Below are positions 12,777 to 24,500 of a stretch of DNA of 62,000 bases, one piece after another (within the stretch, counting starts at the first letter, position 1; every line of letters starts with the position of its first letter). The DNA is taken from assembly GCA_037447655.1 (NCBI GenBank), contig JBBHKE010003167.1, forward strand, positions 39,206-101,205. The letters are read 5' to 3'. Source of the stretch: Zygnema cylindricum. Lineage: Eukaryota; Streptophyta; Zygnematophyceae; Zygnematales; Zygnemataceae. The notes beneath the pieces are model-generated. The model was given only the letters and a program-made list of their open reading frames with translations. It had not been told where the DNA came from and searched no databases. A program made the position numbers and the translations under genes.

Positions 12777-13765
12777 ATTTGGATGACAACAACTGAGGGC
12801 AAAAATGCTTTGTATATTAATGTACGCTATGGGAATACGTTTTGCTTTTCACCTTTGTCTGGAACATAAAGTGACCTCTAAGCAGTACATCCTTTATCAG
12901 TCTGAAGCTTACCAAGACTTATCGATAGGGCAAGATTAAGACAAACACACAAAGGCAGACAAGCCTTTCCTTTCTGAGGTTTTTTCTCCTTTCTGTTTCT
13001 TTTTCCATCTGAATGGGTGCGATTATCATTTTCATCAAGGGTGTCAAATTTATTGCGCTATAATGACCATAAATTCGGTCGACATATGACACAATTCTAG
13101 CGGCGTTTTTATTACAAAAGAGAGAAGATTTTATTATCAAATTCGCGATGGTTAAACCATCTAAGTACGGAACGAAATTGAAATGGAAAATCGTTTTCTC
13201 GTTTTTTTTGGTTTTTCGTATTTATCTCCCGAAACCAACGCTATGATATTGGGACACTAAAAGATATTAAAGGAACTTTTCATGGAAAAATTATAGCGGT
13301 TTTTTTTTTTTAAGCAGTTTTGAAGGTTATATCTTCATTCAATTCAGCTTTTCCTCAACCTTCTTGCGAGCTTTCTCCCATTTGTACCCAAATGTTCTAC
13401 TCATCACGATTTTTGCAATAAAACTTTTTTTTCTTTTTTTGAACTCATCGCGACATAAAATAATAATTAACGTCAGAGCAATTTTGGCGTATTCGACTAT
13501 TCGGATCCTTTCTTTCTGTGGAAACCCTAAAAAAAATGTTTACGTACGAGAAAAATTTACACAATTCAACTGTACGGACAAATATTGAGGTGCGAAATAG
13601 ATACCCTTCCAGCCAAAATAGTACGACGTCGAGGACAAACTAAAGAGTGAACATTCCAAAAGTGCAAACCAAAAACTGACATTCCCGCTATTTTATATAT
13701 TTTCATAGCAACACGAAAAACTATTGGAAACGCTAAATGCAGTTTTCCCTCACTATAAACTACAG

Positions 13766-13955
13766 TACACACTCCAAGTTATAAGCGTTGAGGATTTATT
13801 AGTGTTAATGCAAAATTAGAACATATAAAACTAATTTAGTGCAAAGTGACGTGGCCAATTTTAGGCCACTCCGACGCTAACACTATTTTAAGGTGTTATG
13901 CCAAAAAAAAATCTCAACTGAATCAGTGAGTTTACTGTAACATCGATGGGTAGTG
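13766..13955. mobile_element. MITE nested in tandem copy 1 (first)
   Basis: Left TACACTCCAAGTTATAAGCG, right CATCGATGGGTAGTG; internal GTGACGTGGCCAATTTTAG. Same element at 15322-15520 in copy 2. Confidence 0.65.
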
Positions 13956-13963
13956 GACTTTTG

Positions 13964-14162
13964 TACAGCTATTAGTGTTAACGTTTTCCGCCACTTAAAA
14001 CATCTTTTCTCCCTACATGTCGGATTGTTAATCTGACGGTTGCGATGAAAAAGCAGGATTCCCTTCTTCTGATTGGGGGTCTTTAATCGAAAACAGGACG
14101 TCTGTGCACAGATAAAAGATATGGCGAAAAAAACATTAACACTAATATCGATACACGGTGTA
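13964..14162. mobile_element. MITE nested in tandem copy 1 (second, long-stem type)
   Basis: Ends TACAGCTATTAGTGTTAACG and TATCGATACACGGTGTA; subterminal inverted pair around AAACATCTTTTCTCC and AGATAAAAGAT. Confidence 0.7.
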
Positions 14163-15321
14163 GTTTACTGCCACGGTATGATGTAACATGGCCTTAAAAC
14201 AACTGCCAGTAAATGCCTCCGTACAATTACTGGCACCTCGTTATGGAAACTCGGCCTTATTCAAAGATTTGGATGACAACAACTGAGTGCAAAAATGCTT
14301 TGTATATTGATGTACGCTATGGATTACGTTTTTCTTTTCACCTTTGTATGAAACATAAAGTGACCTCTAAGCAGTACATCCTTTATCAGTCTGAAGCTTA
14401 CCAAGAGTTATCGATAGGGCAAGATTAAGACAAACACACAAAGGCAGACAAGCCTTTCCTTTCTGAGGTTTTTTCTCCTTTCTGTTTCTTTTTCCATCTG
14501 AATGGGTGTGATTATCATTTTCATCAAGGATGTCAAATTTATTGCGCTATATCGACCATAAATTGGCTCGACATATGACACAATTCTAGCGACTTTTTTT
14601 ATTACAAAAGAAAGAAGATTTTATTATCAAATTTGCGATGGTTAAACCATCTAAGTATGGAACGAAATTGAAATGGAAAATCGTTTTTTCGTTTTTTTTT
14701 CGTTTTTCGTTTTAATTTTCGGAAACCAACGCTATGACATTCGAACACTAAAAGATATTAAAAACTTTTCATGGAAAAATTATAGCGGTTTTTTTTTTTT
14801 AAGCAGTTTTGAAGGTCATATCTTCATTCAATTCAGCTTTTCCTCAACTTTCTTGTGAGCTTTCTCCCATTTGTACCCAGATGTTCTACCCATCACGATT
14901 TTTGCAATAAAACCTTTTTTTCTTTTTTTGAACTCATCGAGACATAAAAAAATAATTAACGACGGAGCATTTTTGGCGTATTCGACTATTCGGATCCTTT
15001 CCTTCTGTGGAAACCCTGAAAAAATTGTTTACGTACGAGAAAAATGTACACAATTCAACTGTACGGACAAATATTGAGGTGCGAAATAGATACCCTTGTC
15101 GCCAAAATAGTACGACGTCGAGGACAAACTAAAGTGTGAACATTCCAAAAGTGCGAACAAAAAACTGACATTCCCGCTATTTTATATATTTTCATAGCAA
15201 CATTAAAATAGAAAGCAGGATAAATTAAAAAGCACGATGGTAACCCATCTGAGTCCAGGGTAGAAACGTACGAAAAATATTGGAAACGCTAAATGCGGTT
15301 TTCCCTCACTACACGCTACAG

Positions 15322-15520
15322 TATACTCCCCAAGTTATTAGCGTTAAGGATTTATTAGTGTTAATGCGAATTTATAACATATAATACTAATTTAGTGCAA
15401 AGTGACGTGGCCAATTTTAGTCCACTCCCTTTATTAGTGACGCTAACACTATTTTAAGGTGTTTTGCCAAAAAAAGTCTCGACCGAATCAGTGAGTTTAC
15501 TGTAATAGCGATGGGTAGTT
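15322..15520. mobile_element. MITE nested in tandem copy 2 (first)
   Basis: Left TATACTCCCCAAGTTATTAG, right AATAGCGATGGGTAGT; equivalent of the element at 13766. Confidence 0.65.
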
Positions 15521-15528
15521 GACTTTTG

Positions 15529-15738
15529 TACCGCTATTAGTGTTAACGTTTCCCACCACTTAAAACATCTTTTCTCCCTACATACTTGTCGGATTGTTAA
15601 TCCGACGGTTATGATGAAAAAGCAGGATTCCCTTCTTCTGATTGCCGATCTTTAATCGAAAACTGGACGTGTGTGCACGGAGAAAAGATATTTTAAGTGG
15701 CGAAAAAAACATTAACACTAATATCGATACACGGTGTA
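15529..15738. mobile_element. MITE nested in tandem copy 2 (second, long-stem type)
   Basis: Ends TACCGCTATTAGTGTTAACG and TATCGATACACGGTGTA; TTTTAAGTGG near the right end pairs with CCACTTAAAA near the left end. Confidence 0.7.
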
Positions 15739-15838
15739 GTTTACTGCCACGGTATGATGTAACATGGCCTTAAAACATCTGCCAGTAAATGCCTCCGTAC
15801 AATTACTGGCACCTCGTTATGGAAACTCGGCCTTATTC

Positions 15839-17277
15839 AAAAAATAGTACCAAAACAAAGCTACCCTGTCTTGTCTCCCACATTGATTCTTATGTTTATT
15901 ACCACCCAGACTAGAATTATACAAGAATAAACTTTCCTCGGACTATTTTCCCCTTCCCCTTCAAGCATGTCCTCTTACACATTTCACTTTCTCTTTTCTC
16001 TTTCCATTTCAATTTGTGGTTTTTGGAACGGGGAAAATTCAACTGACAGGACTACAATTTCAAGACATGTTTTTTAATTAGCTAATACTGAAATCATAAC
16101 ATTTTGGAAAACCCGGTGGTAAACCATCAAAGCAAGGAAAACCCAGCAATAAGCAAACAAAACTTTGCGCTTTAGTAAAATAATCGACCATAAAGCATCC
16201 CAGTATATGTAAACGAAAAAAGATAGGTTTGAAAATGAAGGTAAAACGCATCACATAAGAACAAATACGAAGCTTTCGATTTTAGAGGATTAGAGAGTAC
16301 AAACCCTCTAAAGCCCTTAAAGTTTCTTTTTTTATCGACACCTAGAGTTTCGATCATTTTTCAGTTAACTATGAAACCCTAAAAACAAAATTGAATGTGC
16401 AGTACTTCGAAGGGGAGAGGCAGTATACCACAACTATTTAATGTAGCATTCATCACATGCCATGTGGCAGTATGACTTGCAGTATAACAATCAGAATATG
16501 TGTTGTTAATAAACAAAACACGATGGAAATAATCGAAGATACGAATACTTTGAAAAAAAACCAAAAACAGAAACATTATACAGAATTGGTTTAGTCTACC
16601 ATTCTCCGAGGAGCAAGACTGTAGGAACTTTGAAAAAAGAGTATGCCAAGCAGTTATCTGCAACCTACAATGCCAAAGATAAAAAGGATAGATAAAGGAC
16701 GCTTTTACTTTCTACACACAACCAGGTATTCGCCTCAAAAAAAGAAAAAAGAACTCTTTTGTGAACCAGAACAGGGGGTAACTAAACAGATACAAAAGTT
16801 GTTTTTGACCGCGGAAAGTTGTTGCCTTCAAACTAGTTAAGATAAAAACAAACGTTAAAAAATGATGAAATCGATATCTAACGACAACTCGAAGTGCAAC
16901 TTTCTTTTGAGGTTGCGAATCAAATCCTTCTAAGAAGATTTTATACGGTCCACAAGTCAACTTAAGCCCAGAGGTAAAGAGGCCCCAGGCCCTTGACCAC
17001 ACAAAAAACACACAGAGGCAACTCCAAAAAGAGACACTTGGTAGATAACCGATGCGAACGGAACGAAAACGGAACGTAACGGAACAGAACTGATGGCTTT
17101 CAGTATACAAACCGTATTACGTCTGACCACTTCAAAAGAATTCCAGCCATAAACCCTGTAAGCTACTTCAGTATCCAGTGTCACGCCCCAAGACTTCAAT
17201 TTACCAGTCAGTCATAGCCTAAAAAACGCTAAAAACAGTAGAAACCCCTAAGCCATATACACACTAAAAAGCAGCAG
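15839..17277. other. Intergenic DNA, no gene recognised
   Basis: AT-rich with short unconvincing open frames on both strands (for example 16712-17110 minus). A small cluster of GGAACG/GGAACGTAAC repeats lies near 17050-17090. No RNA gene seen. Confidence 0.4.
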
Positions 17278-17457
17278 TCAAAGGGCAGGTTGCTGTAGAA
17301 TTGACTCTTTCCACGAGTTTCCCCCTCGTCCATTCACCGATGCCTTGGAGTCATTTGCAGGAGCGTTTCTGACAGCGGGAGGATGGATATCGTCAGCCGA
17401 AGGCAGCTCCAAACTCTCCCTTACAGGGCTCAAGGGGGCACTGCCTGCACAGTGAAA

Positions 17458-17708
17458 GAGGGGAGGAGAGAGGAGAGAGGAAAGAAGAGGTGAGAGAGGT
17501 AAGGAGAGAGGTGAGGAGAGAGGAGAGGTGAGGAGAGAGGAAAGAGGAGAGAAGAGGGGAGAGAGGTGAGGAGAGAGGAGGAGAGAGGAGAGAGGAGGAG
17601 AGAGTAGGAGAGAGGAGGGGAGAAGAGGAGAGAAGAGGAGAGAGGAGAGAGGATAGAGAAGGGGAGAGGAGAGAAGAAGAGAAAGGAGGAGAGAGGAGGA
17701 GAAAGGAA
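17458..17708. repeat. GA-rich low-complexity tract (GGAGAGA type)
   Basis: Purine run of GGAGAGAGG-like units; pyrimidine on the GPAT9 sense strand, immediately upstream of a possible acceptor at 17449. Confidence 0.95.
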
Positions 17709-17864
17709 CCATGGTTTCTCATGTTTTGACAATTGTGATTTACTTTCTAGGAATGTTCGATTTCTAATACTTTGTTCACTGATTCAAGAAACGTGTTTTT
17801 TTTTCACTTTTATCCTTTTTTTACTCACGTTCTCCTTTTTTTTGTTTTATTCGAGACAAGAGGG

Positions 17865-18190
17865 AGAGATGGAGAGGGGGAGGAGAAGAGAGAGAAGAGG
17901 AGAGGAAACAGAGCAGAAAGCTAGAAAACCGGGAGGGGGAGAGGGAGAGAAATAGTAGAGGAGAGGAAGAGAAAAAGGAACAAAAGAGACGAGGGAGAGG
18001 TGTATAGGGGGATAAATAAAAGTGTGAGATAGAAGCCAGCGAGAAAAAGAGAGAGAAAGAGAGAGAGAGAGAGAGAAAAAAAGAGAGAGAGAGGAAGAGA
18101 GAGAGAGAAATACCGGAAAAGTTGAAGAAAGCTCCAGCTTCTCCAATGTTGCATCTGAAATTCCCTTCTCATGGGAGAGGGAGAGGGAGA
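17865..18190. repeat. GA-rich low-complexity tract
   Basis: Two purine blocks of GGGAGA/GAGAGA units around a less pure centre; pyrimidine on the GPAT9 sense strand. Confidence 0.9.
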
Positions 18191-18511
18191 GGGAGTCGGT
18201 ATATCAAGTCTCAGAGCTAGTATATTAACAATAATTTATGGTTGTCATTTCTTTTTATGGTTTTTTAGCGGTTTTGATTTTTTTTTAGTGTAATTTGAGT
18301 ACTTTTAGAGTATTCTTAGGGTTCTTTACAGTTTCTTGAGGATTTTAGGTTTATGTAGGGTTACAACAGCATCCACCAGTGCTCCAGCTAATGTTAACAG
18401 ATTCTCCCTCTTTGACAGACCGGATGAACCCGCCCAAAGGCTCAAAGAAACAACAAAGAGACTACACAAACAGTTGTAAGAGGCAGTAGGAGAAATCCCA
18501 CCATAAGGTAC

Positions 18512-21500
18512 TTCATCCGAAGGAGAACTTGTCGAATCCTGGGATTCGATGCGCCTCGCTATCTCATCCGCATATTTGGCCTGTCTGCAGGACGAAAACC
18601 AATGTTGTCAGCTTAAGAAACCCGAAGCTCCTCAACCATTCGATTGTGAGCACGACAAGGATCACTGAAGCATTAAACTACACCTTGAATCGCTATTTTA
18701 AGAATCAAAAAGTATGAAACTGTTTCAATGTATGTGATTCTATTTGCAGTGCAAATGACATGGATGATGTTGGACGATTTTGAAAGACACTTGAAAAAAA
18801 AATGAGTTAACATTATCCACGTTATTTTATGTTAAGAGGGGAGGAAAACTGGGACAGAAGTAGAGATATCAACGCTGATAACGATTAACGGATGTAGCAG
18901 ATATCTAGACACTGTTAATAACACAAGTTCGGTCGCATAAATTTTCTGGCCGGAAATCATAAAATAGTCTTAATAACACTACTCAAGGGAGTGACCTTAC
19001 ACCGGCCACGTCACTCTGCCCTAAATTAGTACAATTGATATTAATTTCCCTTCAATACTAATATTTCCTTCACACTATTTTCCATGAGCAGTCTACCAAA
19101 ACAAAGATAAGCTTCTTACTTTTAAGTACCAAGACAGAGCTAAATCTTCTTACTTCCAATTACCACGACAGAGATAAGCTTTCCCTAGCTTGTAACTACC
19201 AAGACAGAGAAAAAACTTCTTCCTTCTTACTACCAAGACAGATATAAGCTTCTTCTTACTTCTGACGACCAAGGCAGAGATAACCTTTGAAGGCTACATG
19301 ATCATCAACGACCATCCCTTTTTTACACGGATTGGAGTCATTTCGGGTTAAGGGTTCTTACTTCTTAGCAGTCAGTTTTGGGCTTGGACGATAGTACTTG
19401 AGATAGCCATCCCAAGGCACCTTTTTGATCCCGGCTTGAGTGGCAATCATGTCCCTTACCCTGCAAACCACCAAGAAGAAGTACACCGCCCATCGCTATT
19501 AGAGTCAGTGAATTATTAGCGTAAAAACATTATTAGCATTAATTACACTAAATTATGTTTTGCCACGTGGCTTGTTATAGGTGTCAAAACTACTTTATGA
19601 TTTTTGGTCAAAAACCACACAGCCAAATGAGAGTGAATAACTCTAATGACGATGGACACTCCAGATTTATCTGGTGCAAAAAAAAACACCAAGGGCCAAA
19701 AATAATGCTAAAAATCACTAAACTATGTTAGAAATTGTGAGCTGAAGGACAAAATATGTGGGTGGTAAGTGATTACCATTCACCAAAATGCGAAAAATCA
19801 CGAGACTTTGTCAAAAATTGCGAGATGGAGGGACAAAATATGTAGACGGGGAAGTGATTACCGTTTGGTAAACTCAATGGATGCTTCTCCTTACCCCTTT
19901 TCAGGTGTAAAAAAAGACACCAAGGACGGAAAACGATGCTAAAAATCCTTCAACTTCATCAGAAATACGAGTTGAAGGGACAATTACGTGGGTGGTACCT
20001 AATTACCGTTGGACAAAATGTTAACCATCATTAAACTTTGTCAAAATTATGAGTTAAAGGGAAAAAATACGAGGGAGAAAAAAGTGATTACCGTTCAGCA
20101 AACTCAATGGATGTTTCTCCAGGATGAATGATTTGGGGTTCAAGGAACCACACATCACAGACAACGGCCCAAGAAGTCATGAGGCGGAGCAAATGCATGG
20201 TAAAGGATTGCCTGCAAAGGTCCCACCAAACAAAGTGGGAATTTCGAAAAAGGTTATCTCTCCCCCCTTTCCTCTCCCTCTCCCTCTCCCTCCTGTGCAA
20301 GGGGAGGGGGAGGGGGAGAGGGGGGGGAGGAGGGGGCAAGAGGGCGAGAGAACAAGAGGACGAGAGGGAGAGAGGGAGAGAAGGAGTGAGGGCGAGGCAA
20401 GAGGGAGATTGGGTTGCATCGTGGAATCGGGCGCCTTGTTTCTCTTGTGTGTATTTCAATTCTTTCAGGGAGAGAGAGAGGGAGAGAGAGGGAGAGAGAG
20501 GGAGAGGGAGAGGGAGAGGGAGAGAGAGAAATGGAGAGAGGGAGGGAGAGAGGGAGAGAGAGGGAGAGAGGGAGAGAGGGAGAGAGGGAGAGGGAGAGGG
20601 AGAGAGGGAGAGGGAGGAGGGAGAGAGGGAGAGAGGGAGAGGAGGAGAGAGAGAGGGAGAGAAGGAGTGAGGGCGAGGCAAGAGGGAGATGAATTGCATC
20701 GTGGAATCGGGCGCCTGGTTTCTCTTGTGTAGATTTCAATTCTTTCGGGGAGAGAGAGGGAGACAGAAGGGGAGAGAGAGGGAGAGCGAGAGCGAGGGGG
20801 GGGGAGGGGCAGGGGGAGAGAGACAGAGAGTGGCATAGAGAGGGAGAGGGAGAGGGGCAGACAGAGGGAGCAAGAGAGACAGCAAGCGAGCCAGCGAGCG
20901 AGATCGAGAGAGTCAGCGAGAGTTAGAGAGACAGAGAGAGAGAGAGAAAGAGACGGAGAGAGAGAGCGGGAGAGAGGACGAGAGGGGGAGGGAGGCGGAA
21001 TGAGCCGCTCACTTTCTACTATTCCAAAATGCATCCACAAAAACTTTGTTGTACTTGATGGCAATAGGGCAGACTGTGCAGTCGAGCTCGAATGCTCCCT
21101 GGTCAACAATATCCCAAAACCCCAAAACGGCTCTGTGAGCCATTATCCCTCACACTGAGTTTATTATATAACGTAGTTCAAATATGCGAAACAATTGGGA
21201 ACACTAAATGTGGTTACCCCCGTGTGTACACGTATTATACGGTATAATATGTGACCACACGTGGTTACCACATTTACTGTTTCCAATTGTTTTCGCCGAT
21301 AAGAACTGTGCGACATAACCTAAAGCTAAGAACTTGAGATGATTGAAAACGGAGTGAAGGTTCCCAAAATGGTTACATGACCAATTATTCCATTAGCATT
21401 TAATTTAGTTTATGTAAACTCAAAGCAACTAGCCTGAGATAAATAAATTAAGTGCACACCTTTTTGAACATAACAGTGTACTCGTTGTTAACGCATGTCC

Positions 21501-24500
21501 CTTCCGGAAAGATTAGCAATGGATTGCTATCGAGATCAGTCACATGGTTTTTAATCCTGTTTGAGGCAACCACAAAATCACCATTATCCAATTCATCAGA
21601 CTCAAAATTACGGCTGTAATATGCTGCAGAGCATATGGAGAGATATTTTTGAAACTTAATATATGAGGAGATGCGTATTTCATGAGCTTTACATCAAAAG
21701 AATGGCCAGAAGGAGTAGGAGGAGAGGGAAAGGAGAAGGAGACGGAAAGGGACGGGGAGAGAGTACGGGAGAAGGAGAGGCAAGTGGAGAGGGAAAAGGA
21801 GATGGAGGAGGAGCAAAGGGAGAGGGAGAGGGAGAGGGAGACGGAACTGAGAGAGAGAGAGGCAACAGAGAGAGAGGGAACAGAGGAGAGGGAACACAAT
21901 GCCTCTAAAGAAGATTAAACAAAAAATCAGAGACAGGCTAGGAATATGAACAGAATGTGGTTTTAAGACTCATACTTTTGTCCGACCAAGGCACGGTCCT
22001 TCGACTCCATACGGTTGAACCAAATACAGCCAAGACTGTCGAGGATGTGAGTTTGCACCAGCCCTGCCAGACACCAGAAGCTTCCATCTTTCATGAGATT
22101 CTAGAAGATGAAATTTTGATATGAATCTTGATCCTCGATGGTCATCCTTAAAATTTTGATCCGATGATGAAATTTTTTACATGAACCAAGATCCATGTTG
22201 GTGATTTTTAATGAGAATTTGATCCTTGCGAGTGATTCTTAATGATTTTTTTTATTGGTAACGGTGATCCTTAATTAGAGTTTTGATTCTAATGAGAGTT
22301 TTGATCATTGATAAGATTTTGATCCTCGATGAGAATGATTGATCTTTGAAGATGCAAAGGGGAAGAGCAGGGAGGAGGTTGAACCAAATGGGCAGACAGT
22401 AGGCATATTCTCACTTACATCCTTTGGTCATTTTTTGGTCATCTTTTGGTCATATGAAGCAATATTTGACCAAAACATGACCAAAAAGTGAGATATGCCC
22501 AGTATGTGGAGTAACCCAACATTTGACCAGATATCCAGAAACATGACGAAAAATTGACCAAAAAATGACCAAAAAATGACCAAAATATGACCAAAAAATG
22601 ACCAAACATTGACCAGACATTGACCAAAAAACTGACCAAAGATTGACCAAAATATGACCAAAAAAGGTAAGTGAGAACATGCCTAGTACGTGGACTTACC
22701 CAACAGTTGACCAGATATCAAGTAACATGACCGTAAGTTGACAATAATATGACCAAAATATGTAACCGACAATAAGACTAGAACGAGGCACAAAAAATCG
22801 AGGGAAATGTCCACATACCAACCCATCCAGGATGCTTCTGCATAATGACAGCAAAGGCAGTCATCTGCTCCAGAATTATAAAGTCAATCATTGACGTGTG
22901 ATTCGCCACCCACACCTGACCACAAACAATGTGAACGAAAGTCGATTATTACAATGTAAAATATGATATAATGACTACGCTTTTTTAGATAATGATTTCA
23001 TAATTACGATTCAATAAGCTAGTGAAAGTCGCAGGTGACCTTTATCACAAATTTGAACTAATCATTTTGGTCAACCTATGTATCGCTGTCTCCAAAAGAC
23101 AGCGATGAAGTTGCACATCTCTTTAACTCTCTCATTTCCTCCCTCCGTTCCTTACTCTTGCCCTCCCTCACTTCTCCCCTCTCTCTTCCCGTCTCTCACA
23201 TCTCTCAGCCTTCTATAAAGTTGACATGACATCTGATACATTGACCAACAGCTGGGTTTCAACCTTTTAAAAGATACTTTCCGTATACACATATCCCTCC
23301 CCCAAAAACCAAAAGAGAAGGGTGGGAGGGAGGGCGAGGACAACGAGCAGTGGCATAAATCCTCGTCTTTCAGTACACAGAAGTACGGAACTTGAGCGAG
23401 GAGAGGGAGGGGGAGGGAAGGAGGAGGAGGAGAGGGAAAGGATGTGAATAGGCGTAAAATACTGAGTGATCAATGCTCTATCGGCTTGGTTATAGGTCAT
23501 ACTACAAAGCAAAAAACAACAAAGCTTTCTGGCTTGGCCAGCTTTTGCTAGTAACGGACTGACATGCAAAATAAATTCGTACTACAGCATGGAGTTCTTG
23601 AACATTCATCAACCACAAGTAATACGTATTAGTACCATATAAAAAGTACAAGCATTAAACAAATTTAGTAAATAGAATTTATTACTTGCGTATTTTTCCT
23701 ATGGTTTATGAATACATATCTTAACATTTTATTTTTCTTAATAAGAAGACAATGGGCTTTACTTACATGGTTTGGGCGTTTACTGGGCCGCGGCCCATGG
23801 TACTTCACCACTCCCGTCCAAGAAGCTACGAAAACGCCGCACATCAACTCAACCAGGACTCTCTGCTCAAAGTCCCAAATACCTATACGGTGTATAAGAA
23901 AGTTTGAAAAGAAAGCGAAACTAACAAGCTAAAATGAAGGACACGAAAGCAGAAACGACAACTTGACTAAATATTGTTATTTAACATTAGTTTGTGATTT
24001 TTGAACTGGCAGTTAGAGAATTACTAGCGTGGAAGGGGATTTGGTAGTAACTAAACTAAATTATGTTTTGCCACGTTGCTCATTATGGGCCACTGGACTG
24101 AATAGCGTTATTAACATTAGTTCATGATTTTGGGTTAAAAAAACATGAACTCAAACTAGAGTTATTAACTCTAATACCGATGGGCAGTGTAGATTCAGAT
24201 GCAGCTGAGGGATACAGTACTTCGTAAATTGCAATTAGCCTTGATAACAATAACTTGGTCCCGGTTTTCTTTGCCCTTGGAACACAAAAAAGCATTAATA
24301 ATACTTGATTGTTTCTTTCTTAACTAGCGGTTCACAATCCTCCATGTCACAATCATCGGACATAGAATTATGAACACTTAAACAGTCCTCAAACTGATCA
24401 TTTCTTAACTCTAATATTGACTCCAGTGTACTTTGGGACAATGTATACCTCCAGGCGCCTACGCAGCTTTTCATGGCCGGTTAGGAGAAAATGTACAGGT

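Larger units (their letters stand above)
12777..14266. repeat. Tandem duplication, copy 1 (about 1.49 kb)
   Basis: Begins ATTTGGATGACAACAACTGA and runs to CTCGGCCTTATTCAAAG. Nearly the whole length is repeated in the following 1.57 kb with scattered substitutions and small indels. Contains two nested MITEs. Short open frames in it are not conserved between the copies, which argues against coding. Confidence 0.9.
14267..15838. repeat. Tandem duplication, copy 2 (about 1.57 kb)
   Basis: Second copy of the preceding unit, ending CTCGGCCTTATTCAAA. It differs mainly by an extra segment of about 65 bp near 15195-15265 that includes GATGGTAACCCATC, and by small indels. Both nested MITEs are present, so the MITEs inserted before the duplication. 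Confidence 0.9.
17278..18511 (-). other. Possible C-terminal tail exons and 3' end of the GPAT9 gene, unresolved
   Basis: On the minus strand after the last confident GPAT9 exon, three stretches look coding. First, the frame runs on past 18512 without a stop to TAA at 18326. Second, a 39 bp segment after an AG at 18144 reads DATLEKLELSSTFP or, in another frame, MQHWRSWSFLQLFR before GTATTT. Third, 17448-17278 after GTGCAG reads SPVRESLELPSADDIHPP and on to a stop at 17278. Two splice chains keep phase: one ends in the 17278 stop, the other stops soon after 17448. I cannot choose. Two long GA tracts (CT on the sense strand) separate the pieces. Confidence 0.4.

Noticed and set aside
13364-15077. 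Similar frames in the two tandem copies (74 and 68 codons), possibly a gene pair
   Set aside because: Differences between the copies include frame-changing indels and no protein-like constraint; no family match.
18380-18480. Plus-strand frame reading RPDEPAQRLKETTKRLHKQL then stop, possibly a last demethylase exon
   Set aside because: It lies nearly 7 kb from the last demethylase exon, antisense to GPAT9 tail sequence, and matches no part of FYRN/FYRC.
19090-19285. Regular repeats that might suggest a CRISPR array
   Set aside because: Repeats are degenerate, spacers are not unique or uniform, and the sequence is in a eukaryotic intron.
20088-21109. Several overlapping open frames of 90-214 codons in both strands (Ser/Leu/Pro or Arg/Glu/Gly only)
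   Set aside because: They are translations of the GA/CT simple repeat in a GPAT9 intron, with no family resemblance; the same holds for frames at 17278-17732, 25545-26174, 50218-50845 and 59367-60185 apart from short true exon parts.
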